Below, in pieces: positions 53,740 to 63,398 of a stretch of 64,000 nucleotides of DNA. Made by a program: the position numbers and the translations under genes. The notes under the pieces are model-generated. The model did no database searches and was not told the DNA's origin. It worked only from the letters and a program-made list of their open reading frames with translations. Positions within the stretch are counted from its first letter, which is position 1. Every line of letters starts with the position of its first letter. The DNA comes from Cladocopium goreaui (Eukaryota > Sar > Dinophyceae > Suessiales > Symbiodiniaceae), in NCBI GenBank assembly GCA_947184155.2, contig CAMXCT020002023.1, positions 55,030 to 119,029 of the forward strand. The letters run 5' to 3'.

Positions 53740-56700
53740 TCATGTCATACCTCTCGTGAAATGTTCCAAATAATGCTTTTTATCTGATGTAATGGTGTCG
53801 TTCCATTCGTTGGTGAGCCCAAACGAAACTGGGTTCACTCTTTGTTGATCAATAGCACGCTGCAGAAGCGCTCGGATCGCCCTTTGATGGTCGTCCAGGT
53901 CTGTCGGAGGAACCCTTCTGCGGACTTTCCTGTCTGGGAAGTTTCGTTCCCGCAGGTTGGTTTGCAAGGCATGTCCCGCTACATAAACTGCAGGTTGCTG
54001 GAATAAGACGCGCTCTGCAAATCTGTGGAGATGCACTGTCCACTCAGCAAACATATGGCTGTGCGACAGTTGATTCCTGAGTCGCGCTTCCGTTTGATGG
54101 AGGCTCCCATTGGTATGCCACAATCGCAAAAGACTGTAGTTGGAAGGCCAATCAAGTGGGCACAGTGTGGCTGTTTCTTTCCACTTCTCGGGTGTGAGCC
54201 CTGCTAGAGAGGGAATGATAATTTCCAGAGTAGTGCGGTTCGGTCCCAGTGGTTGGAGACCTCGCATCATGTATGGTTCAACGAGCCCTGTTGTATATCC
54301 ATGGATGAGCTCCTGGAAGCATCCAGCCATTTGAAAGTCTTCATCCAAACCAAGGCGAAAACCAGGCATGTTTTTGGCAGCAAATTTAACTGCCTGGAGC
54401 AACTGCTTTGCTCCCTCCACCGGAGTCTCGTCACAGGAACGTTTCGGGCACGCGATGTTAATTTCTTGTGGTTTCTGCGCATTCTCAGGAGCATTCTCGA
54501 GAAGTTTGGGAGCAATTTTGCTGGCCCAGCTGGCCGGGAACCATGCCAGTAGGGCAGAGGCACCACTCGTAAGGTCCACTAGCCCATTCAGGCGTCGATG
54601 CGGTCGATCTGTGACCAGGACTTTAACTGGGCCACTCGGCGCTCGACTCCGGTTCACCTCAGAACTCTCTCGGGCCGAGCCAATGAGTTCAGACAGGATG
54701 GGCCGAAACCAGTACGTGGCATACAGCAAACATTCAGTTTCTGGAGTCACCATGGATTCAGCCAATCTCATCAACGAGCTCAACGCCTGGGCAAGCTTCT
54801 CTGCCAAACGAATTGTGAGAGCCCTTGCCGCCTGCAGGAGGACGTCCTCCACCCTGGCAATTTGCCCGCGCAACCAAAGTTCACAGGCCACACTCAGCAA
54901 GATGCGCGCAAACTTTTCTTGGATGGCAGTCAAAGACAACGTCAATCTTGCCTGTAGCCATAACGGTGGGAGAGCTCCAAGGTTTTCGGGTATGCAAAAA
55001 GGGTTTCCGTTGGGTTGGACATTAGAAATCAGGATTGCTAGCTGGTCAGCTGCACTCGCGATCTCATCTTCAGAGGGATCTTCAGCTGCATCAGGTATGG
55101 GTGGGCACCATGCAACTGTAGGGTCTTCTGGATCACTCTCGTCATCGGTAGAGGCTGCTTCCTCATCCGAGGAGGGGTCATTCACTGTGTCTCCTGCACC
55201 CTCGGGGCTTGCGAGTTTCATAGACCCTGGATCAATCTGGCGATCCAATGTGTCCAAGAGGTCCGGTTGCAACCGATGGGCATCGAAATAATGAATACCC
55301 GGTATTACGACGAGTTGCCGATCCTGTATACCCACATGAAAGAAGACCTTGTGGCCTCGATGTCGATGAACAAGTGCTGGGGACCCATTATAGGCTGCAC
55401 ACAGCCAGAGAGGAGATCTGTATCCATCAGCAGCATAACCATACAAGTATTCACGATCGATCGAGCAGGGGGAAAAGCCGCTGGTCGTCAGCACATGGTC
55501 ACGTGTGCGAGACTCTAGCGCTGCAAGGACATCAGGGGGAAGACGTAACTTGTCTCTGCATGCCACAACCAACCGGTATCGTCGCCACGCTCGCGTGCCA
55601 TTGATGGTCACAATCATGGCAATAGCAAGAGGGGGTTTGTCTTGGGAAATAAAAGGTGCCCCTAATCCCCATTCCAGTATAGCAATTTTGTCGCTGGGGG
55701 AGGTTGTAGGGCCATGGTACTGAATGTCTCGGTCTTTCAGTGTGAAGTATCCATAATGGTACACTCCCAGTGTCTGGGCCATGCCAATCATGCCTGCCAT
55801 ATCAAGAGGCGAGACAATATAGGTATGTTCAATGGCTCTTGTGAGCGCTACAGTTGCTCTCCCATAGCAGTCTTCACGCTCGTCTGCTGTTGCATCTCTG
55901 CGTCCTCCACTGAGAAACCCACAGCCTGTTTGAACAATGACCGCAATGCGTGCTGTTGCCCCCGCGGCAGAGGAAGTGGTGGAAACTCTCAGCCCACCAT
56001 ACCACATAGACTGGAAGCCATGCTGGAGTAGCAAGTTGTGCACCGCAGTACGGTTACATAAGACAAGCAGCTGCGAGGTCGCTCCTTGTTGCAAGTTGCG
56101 ATAATAATTCTTCAGATAGGTGCAGAAAGCAACGACGTCCTCAACAGCAGCTCTTAAATCTTTAGGTGCATTCCACAGTACTGTCCGGAAACCTCCTTGT
56201 GCCACAGTGGACTCATGTGGCACGAAGTGTCCAATGTAGATGTGATTGGGCTCGTGGAGGACTAGCTCAGGATACCGAACTGCGACGATAGCTTGGTAAG
56301 TCAGCATTGAGACCCGTGAGCTGTTAGGGAGAATGATACCCCAACGGTGAGGACCACATAGCCCGGCTGCTTCAAGGGTTGTGGTACACTCAGGTACTCC
56401 AAACTCCTCTGGTGCTGTGGCAATCAGCAGGACTGCTAGAGCTGCTGCAATTAGGCTGCTGTGTGCATCTAGCTGGCACGAGATTCGGCAGTGAAACACC
56501 CGCCCTAGGGCGACAGGCAGCTCGTAGTCTTGCAGAGTGGATGTCCATGGGCCACTATGCGGCTTGTTTGCAAGTCTCAGCAGACTAAAGAGATCTGACT
56601 CCGGATCTTGGCTCGCATCAGGCCAAAGCTGAGCGACAAGTGCTGCCATTCGTGCCGGTGGAAGATAGTCTCCTGGCCTATCAAGCGCTCTGAGCCCTAA

Positions 56701-59475
56701 CGGCCGTTGCAACAGTTTGCGTCGATTGGCAGCCGCTGCTCGGCTTTTTGACAGCCCTCCTGGAGTTTGCCTGTGATCGCCAATGAAGACAGTGAGAGTT
56801 GGTTGTTGAATGGCAGCGAGAGCTGCGATCTCATGGTAGTTGCCATACTGTTGGCTTTCGCCCATGAAAGCTAGCCAGGTGCGAGAGATCCAATGGCCAA
56901 AAGTGGAATAGCGCATCGCCATTTCAGCCGTGGCTGAGCCACCTGTTGCAATGAGCACATTCTTGTACGCGATGATTTTATTACGGTCACTGCACCGGAC
57001 GTCAATTTTAGAGGCATATGCTTCTCCTTTACCTTCCTCCATGCGACCAATTAGCCTACCGAAGCTCCTGATTGTGGGGGGCGCGAGATCACTTAATTGA
57101 TCCGCAAGTGCTTTGGCAGCTACGTTTTCTTTCGTATAGACGATCGCAACAAAGTCCTTGAGTTCACAGCTCAGTGCAATGAGCAAGACCGCAAGGGACC
57201 GCGTTTTGCCAGCACCAAAGACCCCTGCAATACATAAGTCAGATCTGCCTGTCAGAATAGCCAGCAACAGTGCAATTGAGACCGTTAAGACATGTCCATC
57301 ACCGTGGGCTGCTAGAGGGAGGAGGTACTCACGGTAATAACTGTCATGGGCCCCATCCATCGAGATCGTGGCTGGTGTCAGGAAACGGCTCAAGATTCTG
57401 ACTAGTGCATCGGTCAGCTTCGTTTTGCGCTCGCTGGCCATGCGGCGAACAGGTATATGCGGCTGTACGATGCCCATGGCCAATGGTAGGCGCGACTGGT
57501 TAGCTTGTGCAAACACTAAGAGTTCATGGCGGCTGCGTGTGTCTCCCAGGAAGGCTAGCTCTTCCCACACTACGGCCATAGACACGTGTTCTTCAATGGG
57601 TTTCGGCCAGTCCTGTGCAGGATCAAAGTAACTCATTGTTTTGAGATACTGGTCCAAAAGTCGTCCACAAAACGTCCGAGCAATGGGTAGTGAGACGATT
57701 ACAAGCTCTAGCAACTTCGGGGCAATGCGTTTGATTGCTCGCTGAGCAGGGTTCTTGCTGGTTCCGCTGTGCATCACCTTTTCATGTACCAGTAGTATAA
57801 CACACCGCAGCTGAGTGTCTGGCAACTGGAGTACCCCTAGTAGCGCTCTGCCCGCCATCAAGTTGGCTTCCAGGTTGCCTAGATTCCCAGCTTCACAGAG
57901 ATCACGCGGCGAGGCCTTTGGAACATCCGAAGGTGCACTAAAGAGTAGGAGAGGGGCACCTTCAGTATGTAGGTGAATGACATGAAAACCAGCATACGCC
58001 TCATATTGGTAGGTGACCTGCAGCCGCGTTCCAGTTTGTCCTCGCTTCTTCTGCTGAGCTAGTTCTACACTAACCCAGGGCTGAAGGTGTTGGAGCTGCC
58101 GTCCCGCATGATAGGCGTCTAGTTGCGGAAGCACCATGTCCAGTAGGAAGATGAGGGTTCTTAATGAAAAACCACGCAGGAATTCCGCCAGTAAGTTGCG
58201 AACCAGCAACCCTCCCTCATCGTGGGATCCTCCTGGTGTGGGAATCATCGCAATAAGAGCTGATTGTAGCTCAGCTTCCGTATCAGGCTGACCATCCCGA
58301 ATGTCCCGGCCGACAATGGGTACTGTTTGTAGCTCAGTGTTTCCCTCTCCAGCTGCTACTAACAGAGTGCTTAGAGTCGTCTTGAGGTGCACAGGAAGGT
58401 CAAAGCTAACCCATGAGAGTACTCGCAGCAATCCTTCGCACCTTACCCCGTGTGGAATGACCTGAGGGGTGGTGATTTGTAATCTTTGAACTTCATGGAC
58501 CCCTTCATCAAGGTCAATGAAGAGCAAGTGGCCATATGAGTGTTTGGCACGCCCACTCCATGTGGGGTGCCCTTCTATAAGAACCACCTGATAGTTGAAT
58601 TCTGTCAGAGAGTCAGGTTTCCACACACATAGCCGGTCTTCCAGGCAGTGCACCAGAGTGACTCTGCGTTCGCCAGTGGCAAGTCGCATCATCTCCGGCG
58701 GCGTCGCAATCGCAGCAACTTTAGTGAGGCCTGGGAATGCAGCGAAATCACTCAGGATCTCGTGAACTGCAAGGCCCGTGTAGGACCCTGCCGAGAATCC
58801 ATAAATGTTGATGTCCCTGACACCTCCTGTATCCGCTGTAGTGACTAGGTGAGGAAAACATGATTTCAAGAAAAGATGTTTACCTTGCGGATGGTAACAA
58901 CGAAAGATCTGCATGATTGCTGTTGACCAGGTCGGGTGTGGTGGTCTGGCATGGGCTGGCCGGATATGCGCGGCCTCAATGAGACGAATCGCTCTCGTGA
59001 GCAACAGTTGGTGATCGGAGAAATGTTCAGGGAGGAAGTCTCGCCAAGCTGTCCATCCTTCTGCAGTGGAGAGTAGCTGGTAGACCGCATATTCGTGCAC
59101 TGTTTTGGTGAGGCCCAATTGGGTGACATGTGCTTCCCAATTATCTGTCATAGCGAGCGATGGGCCATACACCTTTGTTTGTGCCTGATTTTGTAGGAAA
59201 ATATCATAGTCGTGTTCGCCACTGAGTAGGCCACCTCCTAATCCACTGCAGTGCACTTCAAGGGGTCGGTCTTGCATTGGGGCGTCATCTTGCCAGACTT
59301 CTGAGAGGGAAAAGACCCAGGATGCCCACTCGTCAGGGCCCTTGAGTGCTGCGGGCAGCGCAGCAGCAGGTGTTCTTCCAATGTCGTTTTGTTTGGACAA
59401 TTCTCCAACATCTATGGTCTGCTCATTGACAATAGGGCAGCTTAGCGGAGTCCAATGTGGGAACTGGATCATCAT
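53740..59475 (-). CDS. 1,911-codon hydrolase-like / SF1 helicase protein (intact)
   Basis: One uninterrupted ORF. Residues ~220-320 look like part of an alpha/beta serine hydrolase: strand plus nucleophile elbow INIYGFSAGSYTG (Ser at 229), a later strand LVHCLEDRLCVW with an acidic residue, and HSYGH as a possible catalytic His. Residues ~740-1,225 form an SF1, UPF1/ZNFX1-like helicase: Walker A GVFGAGKT (751-758), MGESQQ (~871-876) where DEAxQ is usual, FIGDHRQTPGG (897-907, motif III), VIVQTGCGF (motif V area) and VALTRAIEHTYIV (1209-1221, motif VI). The C-terminal third is helix-rich with an acidic stretch. Probably nucleic-acid unwinding; the hydrolase role is unknown. It may belong to a large mobile or repeated family. 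Confidence 0.8.
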   Translation of the reverse strand: MMIQFPHWTPLSCPIVNEQTIDVGELSKQNDIGRTPAAALPAALKGPDEWASWVFSLSEVWQDDAPMQDRPLEVHCSGLGGGLLSGEHDYDIFLQNQAQTKVYGPSLAMTDNWEAHVTQLGLTKTVHEYAVYQLLSTAEGWTAWRDFLPEHFSDHQLLLTRAIRLIEAAHIRPAHARPPHPTWSTAIMQIFRCYHPQGKHLFLKSCFPHLVTTADTGGVRDINIYGFSAGSYTGLAVHEILSDFAAFPGLTKVAAIATPPEMMRLATGERRVTLVHCLEDRLCVWKPDSLTEFNYQVVLIEGHPTWSGRAKHSYGHLLFIDLDEGVHEVQRLQITTPQVIPHGVRCEGLLRVLSWVSFDLPVHLKTTLSTLLVAAGEGNTELQTVPIVGRDIRDGQPDTEAELQSALIAMIPTPGGSHDEGGLLVRNLLAEFLRGFSLRTLIFLLDMVLPQLDAYHAGRQLQHLQPWVSVELAQQKKRGQTGTRLQVTYQYEAYAGFHVIHLHTEGAPLLLFSAPSDVPKASPRDLCEAGNLGNLEANLMAGRALLGVLQLPDTQLRCVILLVHEKVMHSGTSKNPAQRAIKRIAPKLLELVIVSLPIARTFCGRLLDQYLKTMSYFDPAQDWPKPIEEHVSMAVVWEELAFLGDTRSRHELLVFAQANQSRLPLAMGIVQPHIPVRRMASERKTKLTDALVRILSRFLTPATISMDGAHDSYYREYLLPLAAHGDGHVLTVSIALLLAILTGRSDLCIAGVFGAGKTRSLAVLLIALSCELKDFVAIVYTKENVAAKALADQLSDLAPPTIRSFGRLIGRMEEGKGEAYASKIDVRCSDRNKIIAYKNVLIATGGSATAEMAMRYSTFGHWISRTWLAFMGESQQYGNYHEIAALAAIQQPTLTVFIGDHRQTPGGLSKSRAAAANRRKLLQRPLGLRALDRPGDYLPPARMAALVAQLWPDASQDPESDLFSLLRLANKPHSGPWTSTLQDYELPVALGRVFHCRISCQLDAHSSLIAAALAVLLIATAPEEFGVPECTTTLEAAGLCGPHRWGIILPNSSRVSMLTYQAIVAVRYPELVLHEPNHIYIGHFVPHESTVAQGGFRTVLWNAPKDLRAAVEDVVAFCTYLKNYYRNLQQGATSQLLVLCNRTAVHNLLLQHGFQSMWYGGLRVSTTSSAAGATARIAVIVQTGCGFLSGGRRDATADEREDCYGRATVALTRAIEHTYIVSPLDMAGMIGMAQTLGVYHYGYFTLKDRDIQYHGPTTSPSDKIAILEWGLGAPFISQDKPPLAIAMIVTINGTRAWRRYRLVVACRDKLRLPPDVLAALESRTRDHVLTTSGFSPCSIDREYLYGYAADGYRSPLWLCAAYNGSPALVHRHRGHKVFFHVGIQDRQLVVIPGIHYFDAHRLQPDLLDTLDRQIDPGSMKLASPEGAGDTVNDPSSDEEAASTDDESDPEDPTVAWCPPIPDAAEDPSEDEIASAADQLAILISNVQPNGNPFCIPENLGALPPLWLQARLTLSLTAIQEKFARILLSVACELWLRGQIARVEDVLLQAARALTIRLAEKLAQALSSLMRLAESMVTPETECLLYATYWFRPILSELIGSARESSEVNRSRAPSGPVKVLVTDRPHRRLNGLVDLTSGASALLAWFPASWASKIAPKLLENAPENAQKPQEINIACPKRSCDETPVEGAKQLLQAVKFAAKNMPGFRLGLDEDFQMAGCFQELIHGYTTGLVEPYMMRGLQPLGPNRTTLEIIIPSLAGLTPEKWKETATLCPLDWPSNYSLLRLWHTNGSLHQTEARLRNQLSHSHMFAEWTVHLHRFAERVLFQQPAVYVAGHALQTNLRERNFPDRKVRRRVPPTDLDDHQRAIRALLQRAIDQQRVNPVSFGLTNEWNDTITSDKKHYLEHFTRGMT

Positions 59476-60129
59476 CCTGATGAATACCTCAGTGTGGCCA
59501 AACTGAGCTCCCTGACATCACCTGCAACATGGTGTAGAGGGTGAAAACACCCCACACAGGGCTTACTGCCATGAGACACTTGACGGAAGGACGACAAAGC
59601 ACAACCACACTCCCTGCACAAAGCAACTAAGCCGTCACAGCTGCAACCAGATACCCAGAGGGAGGTACCAGCAAAAACTGGACCAGGGCACCAAACGGGA
59701 CCAACCGCGGGGGAGGGAAAGCAACAACTGACAGGGAGGAGCCAACAAGAGACAAACAACAAGGCAGCAGAAACAGCGGAGCCCACCCAAACCCAGAGAG
59801 GAGCGCAACAGAAACAGAAAAACAACGAGACGCACCGACAGAAGCATCAAATAGGGAGACTAAGAGCCCAACAGGGCGACGCCTCAAGGGAAACGCAAAA
59901 CCACAAAAGGGACAGAGGGCGGCACATAACATGAGGAAAGTAGTGCTCTTGACCTCAGTAAAAGGTGTAGTGCAGGTATTCTGGATCTTATTTGCACAGT
60001 GGAGGAGTGGCGTGCACACGAAACGCGGGATCATTGCAACATAGATTGTTTCAAGGACACTTCTACTGTGTGTTTGGTGCAGTTTGCGATTTTCTGACGC
60101 TCAACACGCTAGATCCACAGATCTGATCA
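59476..60129. other. 5' flank of the helicase ORF with right direct repeat
   Basis: 59590-59780 repeats the sequence near 52900-53060. No separate gene; the minus-strand ORFs here are the readable frame of that repeat. Any promoter for the helicase ORF should lie here, but I see no clear signal. Confidence 0.5.
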
Positions 60130-60760
60130 TTGAATCGTACAAAGAAAAGTCGGGAAGGCATGACTTGGGGCATTAATCACTCAGGATTTAATTGCAAAAT
60201 AAACACTCCCCGCAAAAGCTGGGTCATTCAGTGGCTATGTTTACTTGACCAATTATGGTCGCAGCTCAAGCTTTCAGAAGAAAGACTTATTTGTCCTGAT
60301 TTCCTTTTCATTCACTTGCATGACAATGAGACCATTGCTGGTCCACTTTCGTATTGTCAAGCCCTTCGGATGCTACGAGCTTGCATTGCTAATGCAGATC
60401 TTGAACAATCTTTGGGTGATGAGCTCAACTCCTATACGATGCATAGCGCCAAGTCTACTTTATTGTCTCGTGCTGCTCAGAAAACTGTGCCTGCAGAAGT
60501 GAGAGCATGTCAGAGCCATCATACTTTGTGCACAGCGTTCCGCTCTTTAGCCGGGACGACGTATATCCAGCTTAAAGTTGCAACAGCAGATCTACAATTC
60601 AATTCATGATGGTTGGAAGCCTCATGTGCCATTGCATCGAGGTTCTCAGCCACCATTGCAGAACCCGCGCTCCAAGTTTTTGCCAAGTGACTTTGATGCT
60701 ATCCCGGAATTCACCATTTCTTTTTTTGATGACTCGGAGGTCATCCCACCTTTCAATTTT
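60130..60760 (+). pseudogene. Fragment of a fourth YR-element recombinase
   Basis: Plus-strand pieces: SYTMHSAKSTLLSRAAQ (His-x-x-Lys motif) followed by CQSHH, then after a frame change IYNSIHDGWKPHVPLHRG, which parallels element A's KAIHDGWRPVTPLARG. The active-site Tyr is not evident (the aligned text reads TTYIQL, so a Tyr may be displaced). A dead 3' fragment of an A-type recombinase, with no gag or pol beside it. Confidence 0.6.
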
Positions 60761-62545
60761 TTCAGCCGGCAGGTTGGTGCTGTCCTTGGGGACTCGGACG
60801 TGTCAACCTGTGCTGCGTGGTCGACAGGTCACAGCACCATCCACTCCTTGGTGACTCGAAGGTGGATCCCGCCCTTCTATGTGGGTTCTCCATGGTCAAG
60901 CAAGTTGGGTGAACCTGAGTGTGGACTCACTGAGTTCGGACTGCGGTTCGTTCCACTGTTGTTTGCAAAGCGGGGTCAGATACACTTCTTTGGATATGGT
61001 AGTGGTTGTCGTTCGATTGTGGTCCCACGTCCTCCTTGGTGACTTGGAGGAAATGAATGGGTAACGGGGCCTAGCTCGCCACGATTGGATGTCACCACTG
61101 CTTCAACTTCCGACCCATTACTTGTGTCCTAGCTCACGGTCAAAGTTCGTGTGGATTGCTATGCTCCGCACGGATCAGACCGTCAATTCCTCCGTGACGT
61201 CTGCCAGAGTAGTCACGGTGTCTGGGGTAACCTCGACCTTCTTGGTGTGTTCCCATGCTTTCGGGTATGTGTCACTGGAGGGGTGGGATCGCCATCGACT
61301 GGTCGAGGTTCTGGCAGAAGTACCTCGGCTTAATGTACAGTCAGGCCACAGTAAGGTCCTGCACCAGGATCGAGCTGTGCTGCGTTGGGGACCACACCCT
61401 TAAAAAGGAAGGTTATAAGGTGGATAAGAAATCAACCCACCGAAATACTTCATGTGGGAATCTTCGCAGGCCAACATCGGACAAAGGCTTGCTTCTGCGG
61501 GTTGCCGCCTTTTTGGCGAGCGCAGATACCGGGAGACGTGTACGTACTTTTGTGGAAAGGGTAAGAGTGCGCCCTACAAGGGAGCCTGAGGTACTAAGCG
61601 TACGTAGCAAAACGCAAAAGACTGACAGGGTTGCCTTTCAGGCCAAATGCAATGAACTGCGGCTCCATGCCGCAGGGGAAGAGAGGACTAATTCTGTCTC
61701 GTTTGCAATTGGAAACAGCTGGACTGACTCTCCGAGTAGATAAACAACACTACCTTGAACACACTACACGGAGTTTGACGTAGCGACCCTCCCCTTTTTT
61801 TCCCCGTCCAACGCCGTATGGCTTCCGCCAGGTCGTTCAACATGGTTCCAATCATGTTGCATGTGAGATTAATTATCTAATTCACGCAGGGGCCAAGCTG
61901 TAGGGCCGCAAAAGTCAACTGGTAGAGGACCGATACATAGTCCTATTTCCTTGTCACGTTCAAAGGAACAAGAACCGAAACACAAAGAACCAAACGCAAA
62001 AACAACACAAAACACAAAACACAAGCAAAGCAAACCACCCAAAAACAAACCAAAAAACACACAACCACACAGCAGTGACGTGACAGGTTCCAGTTATGGG
62101 TGAAAAAGAACTGTTGAGGCAAGAGGTGATAGCTTAGTATCATCTCGGCGTATGCAGATAACAACTTATGTGTCATGCTACGCAGGCCCATAACACAATA
62201 CAACAAAGCAACAAACACAAACACACCATGGGCCACTTGAAGGGTGCAGGAAGCAACAAAGCTCAATGCGGAAACCAGGGATCCCCCCAGCCAGGATCCC
62301 CGAGATCACAAAGAGCAGCCTTCACGGCATGACAGTCACCCTGACACTTTGAAGCAAACACCGACAAAGCCGGGTCACAACAAAGTGGTGAGAAAAACTA
62401 CCGCAGTGAAACAGGAAAGTGAAACATGATCGAAGGTGAAAAAGACAGCGAGGCTACGGCACTCAGGGCACACTCAGAGTCCGCTCAGAACTGCTTTTCC
62501 AATCATCATACTGCATCAAAACTGGTTCAGGTAGGCATCATTGTG
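60761..62545. other. Stretch without a recognised gene
   Basis: 60760-61060 repeats phrases like TTGGTGACTCGGAGG several times. An ORF at 61255-61743 (+) has no recognisable motif. 61900-62230 is A/C-rich low complexity (AAACACAAAACACAAGC). Nothing firm. Confidence 0.45.
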
Positions 62546-63067
62546 CTAGTGCTCTTGCAACTCGTCTTCATGGTATGGGAGATTGTACTCGTCATCAGTG
62601 CGTGGTGATATCTGTGCATTGAGTTCTTCGGACGAGGTGCTGGCTCCTTTGGCTGTATGGTGAAGCTGTAGTATGGCTTTCTGGGCCTGGGTTACTTCGT
62701 AACTGGCAGATATGGTACAGCTATCCAAGATACAGCCAATTTGACGGAGTTGGCGTATGGCCGCCTCAAGGTCATTCACTCTCTGGGATGGGATGTTTTG
62801 GATTCCTTGAAGCTTCTGTCGGGCCTTCTCTAAAAGTTTGGTGGCATCATCGACTTCGCTGGTAGTGACCTGGCAGAGGGTCAGTTGAGTGATGGACTGT
62901 GCAAGACGATGGACGGCGGCGTCTTTGATAGGAGTCGGTCGCTCCATTCCACCGGACAAGTTGTTTACAGGTTTATAGGTGGACTTAGGCTTCAGGGTAT
63001 TCGACTGGTGTTCACAGTATTGCCACCTTGGTCGAGAACGGGCATGCGGTGGTGTGGTGAAGATCAT
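62546..63067 (-). CDS. Hypothetical helical protein
   Basis: 173 codons; a start at the Met of MERPTPIKDAAVHRLAQS is also possible. Long predicted helices with heptad-like spacing (LLEKARQKLQGIQNI, DLEAAIRQLRQIG), acidic C-terminus. No motif known. Same strand as the ORF at 63399-64000 and possibly part of the same gene. Confidence 0.4.
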   Translation of the reverse strand: MIFTTPPHARSRPRWQYCEHQSNTLKPKSTYKPVNNLSGGMERPTPIKDAAVHRLAQSITQLTLCQVTTSEVDDATKLLEKARQKLQGIQNIPSQRVNDLEAAIRQLRQIGCILDSCTISASYEVTQAQKAILQLHHTAKGASTSSEELNAQISPRTDDEYNLPYHEDELQEH

Positions 63068-63398
63068 TGGCCGGTCGAAAAGTTGGTTGATCGAAGGTCA
63101 AACGGCGACGGGCACCATGGCTAGATGTACTTTGACATCGCACTACACTACCATGCAATAATTAAGGTAGACCAACCCGAAAAAAAAACGCCTTTAAAAA
63201 CCCAGAAAAGGATTATTATAACCGCCCCCCACCGCCTCCCGTCCCATACTGGCTTCGGCATGCTAACAGCAAAGGTAGTCGCAGCGGGCAGTAATCAACC
63301 ATGAGTACCCCATGGTGACAACGCCGCTCAACCTAGGTCAACTTACAGGCTGAATGCATGGATGGGACACTGGGGTATTCTGCGTCACCTCATGTGGC
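63068..63398. other. Short intergenic or intronic gap
   Basis: Contains an A8 run (63181-63188) and a C/G-rich tract (CCGCCCCCCACCGCCTCCC). I see no gene; it may be an intron between the two flanking minus-strand ORFs. Confidence 0.4.

Noticed and set aside
54368-55291. 307-codon plus-strand ORF rich in Ser/Arg
   Set aside because: Antisense to the intact 1,911-codon ORF; no domain, and the minus-strand frame is clearly coding.
53740-59475. Large DNA virus or bacterial origin for the helicase ORF
   Set aside because: The helicase motifs fit UPF1/ZNFX1-like SF1 proteins in general, but nothing else viral or bacterial surrounds it. I cannot support transfer from sequence alone.
61255-61743. 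162-codon plus-strand ORF as a gene
   Set aside because: No motif, no conservation clue and neighbouring decayed repeats; too weak to call.
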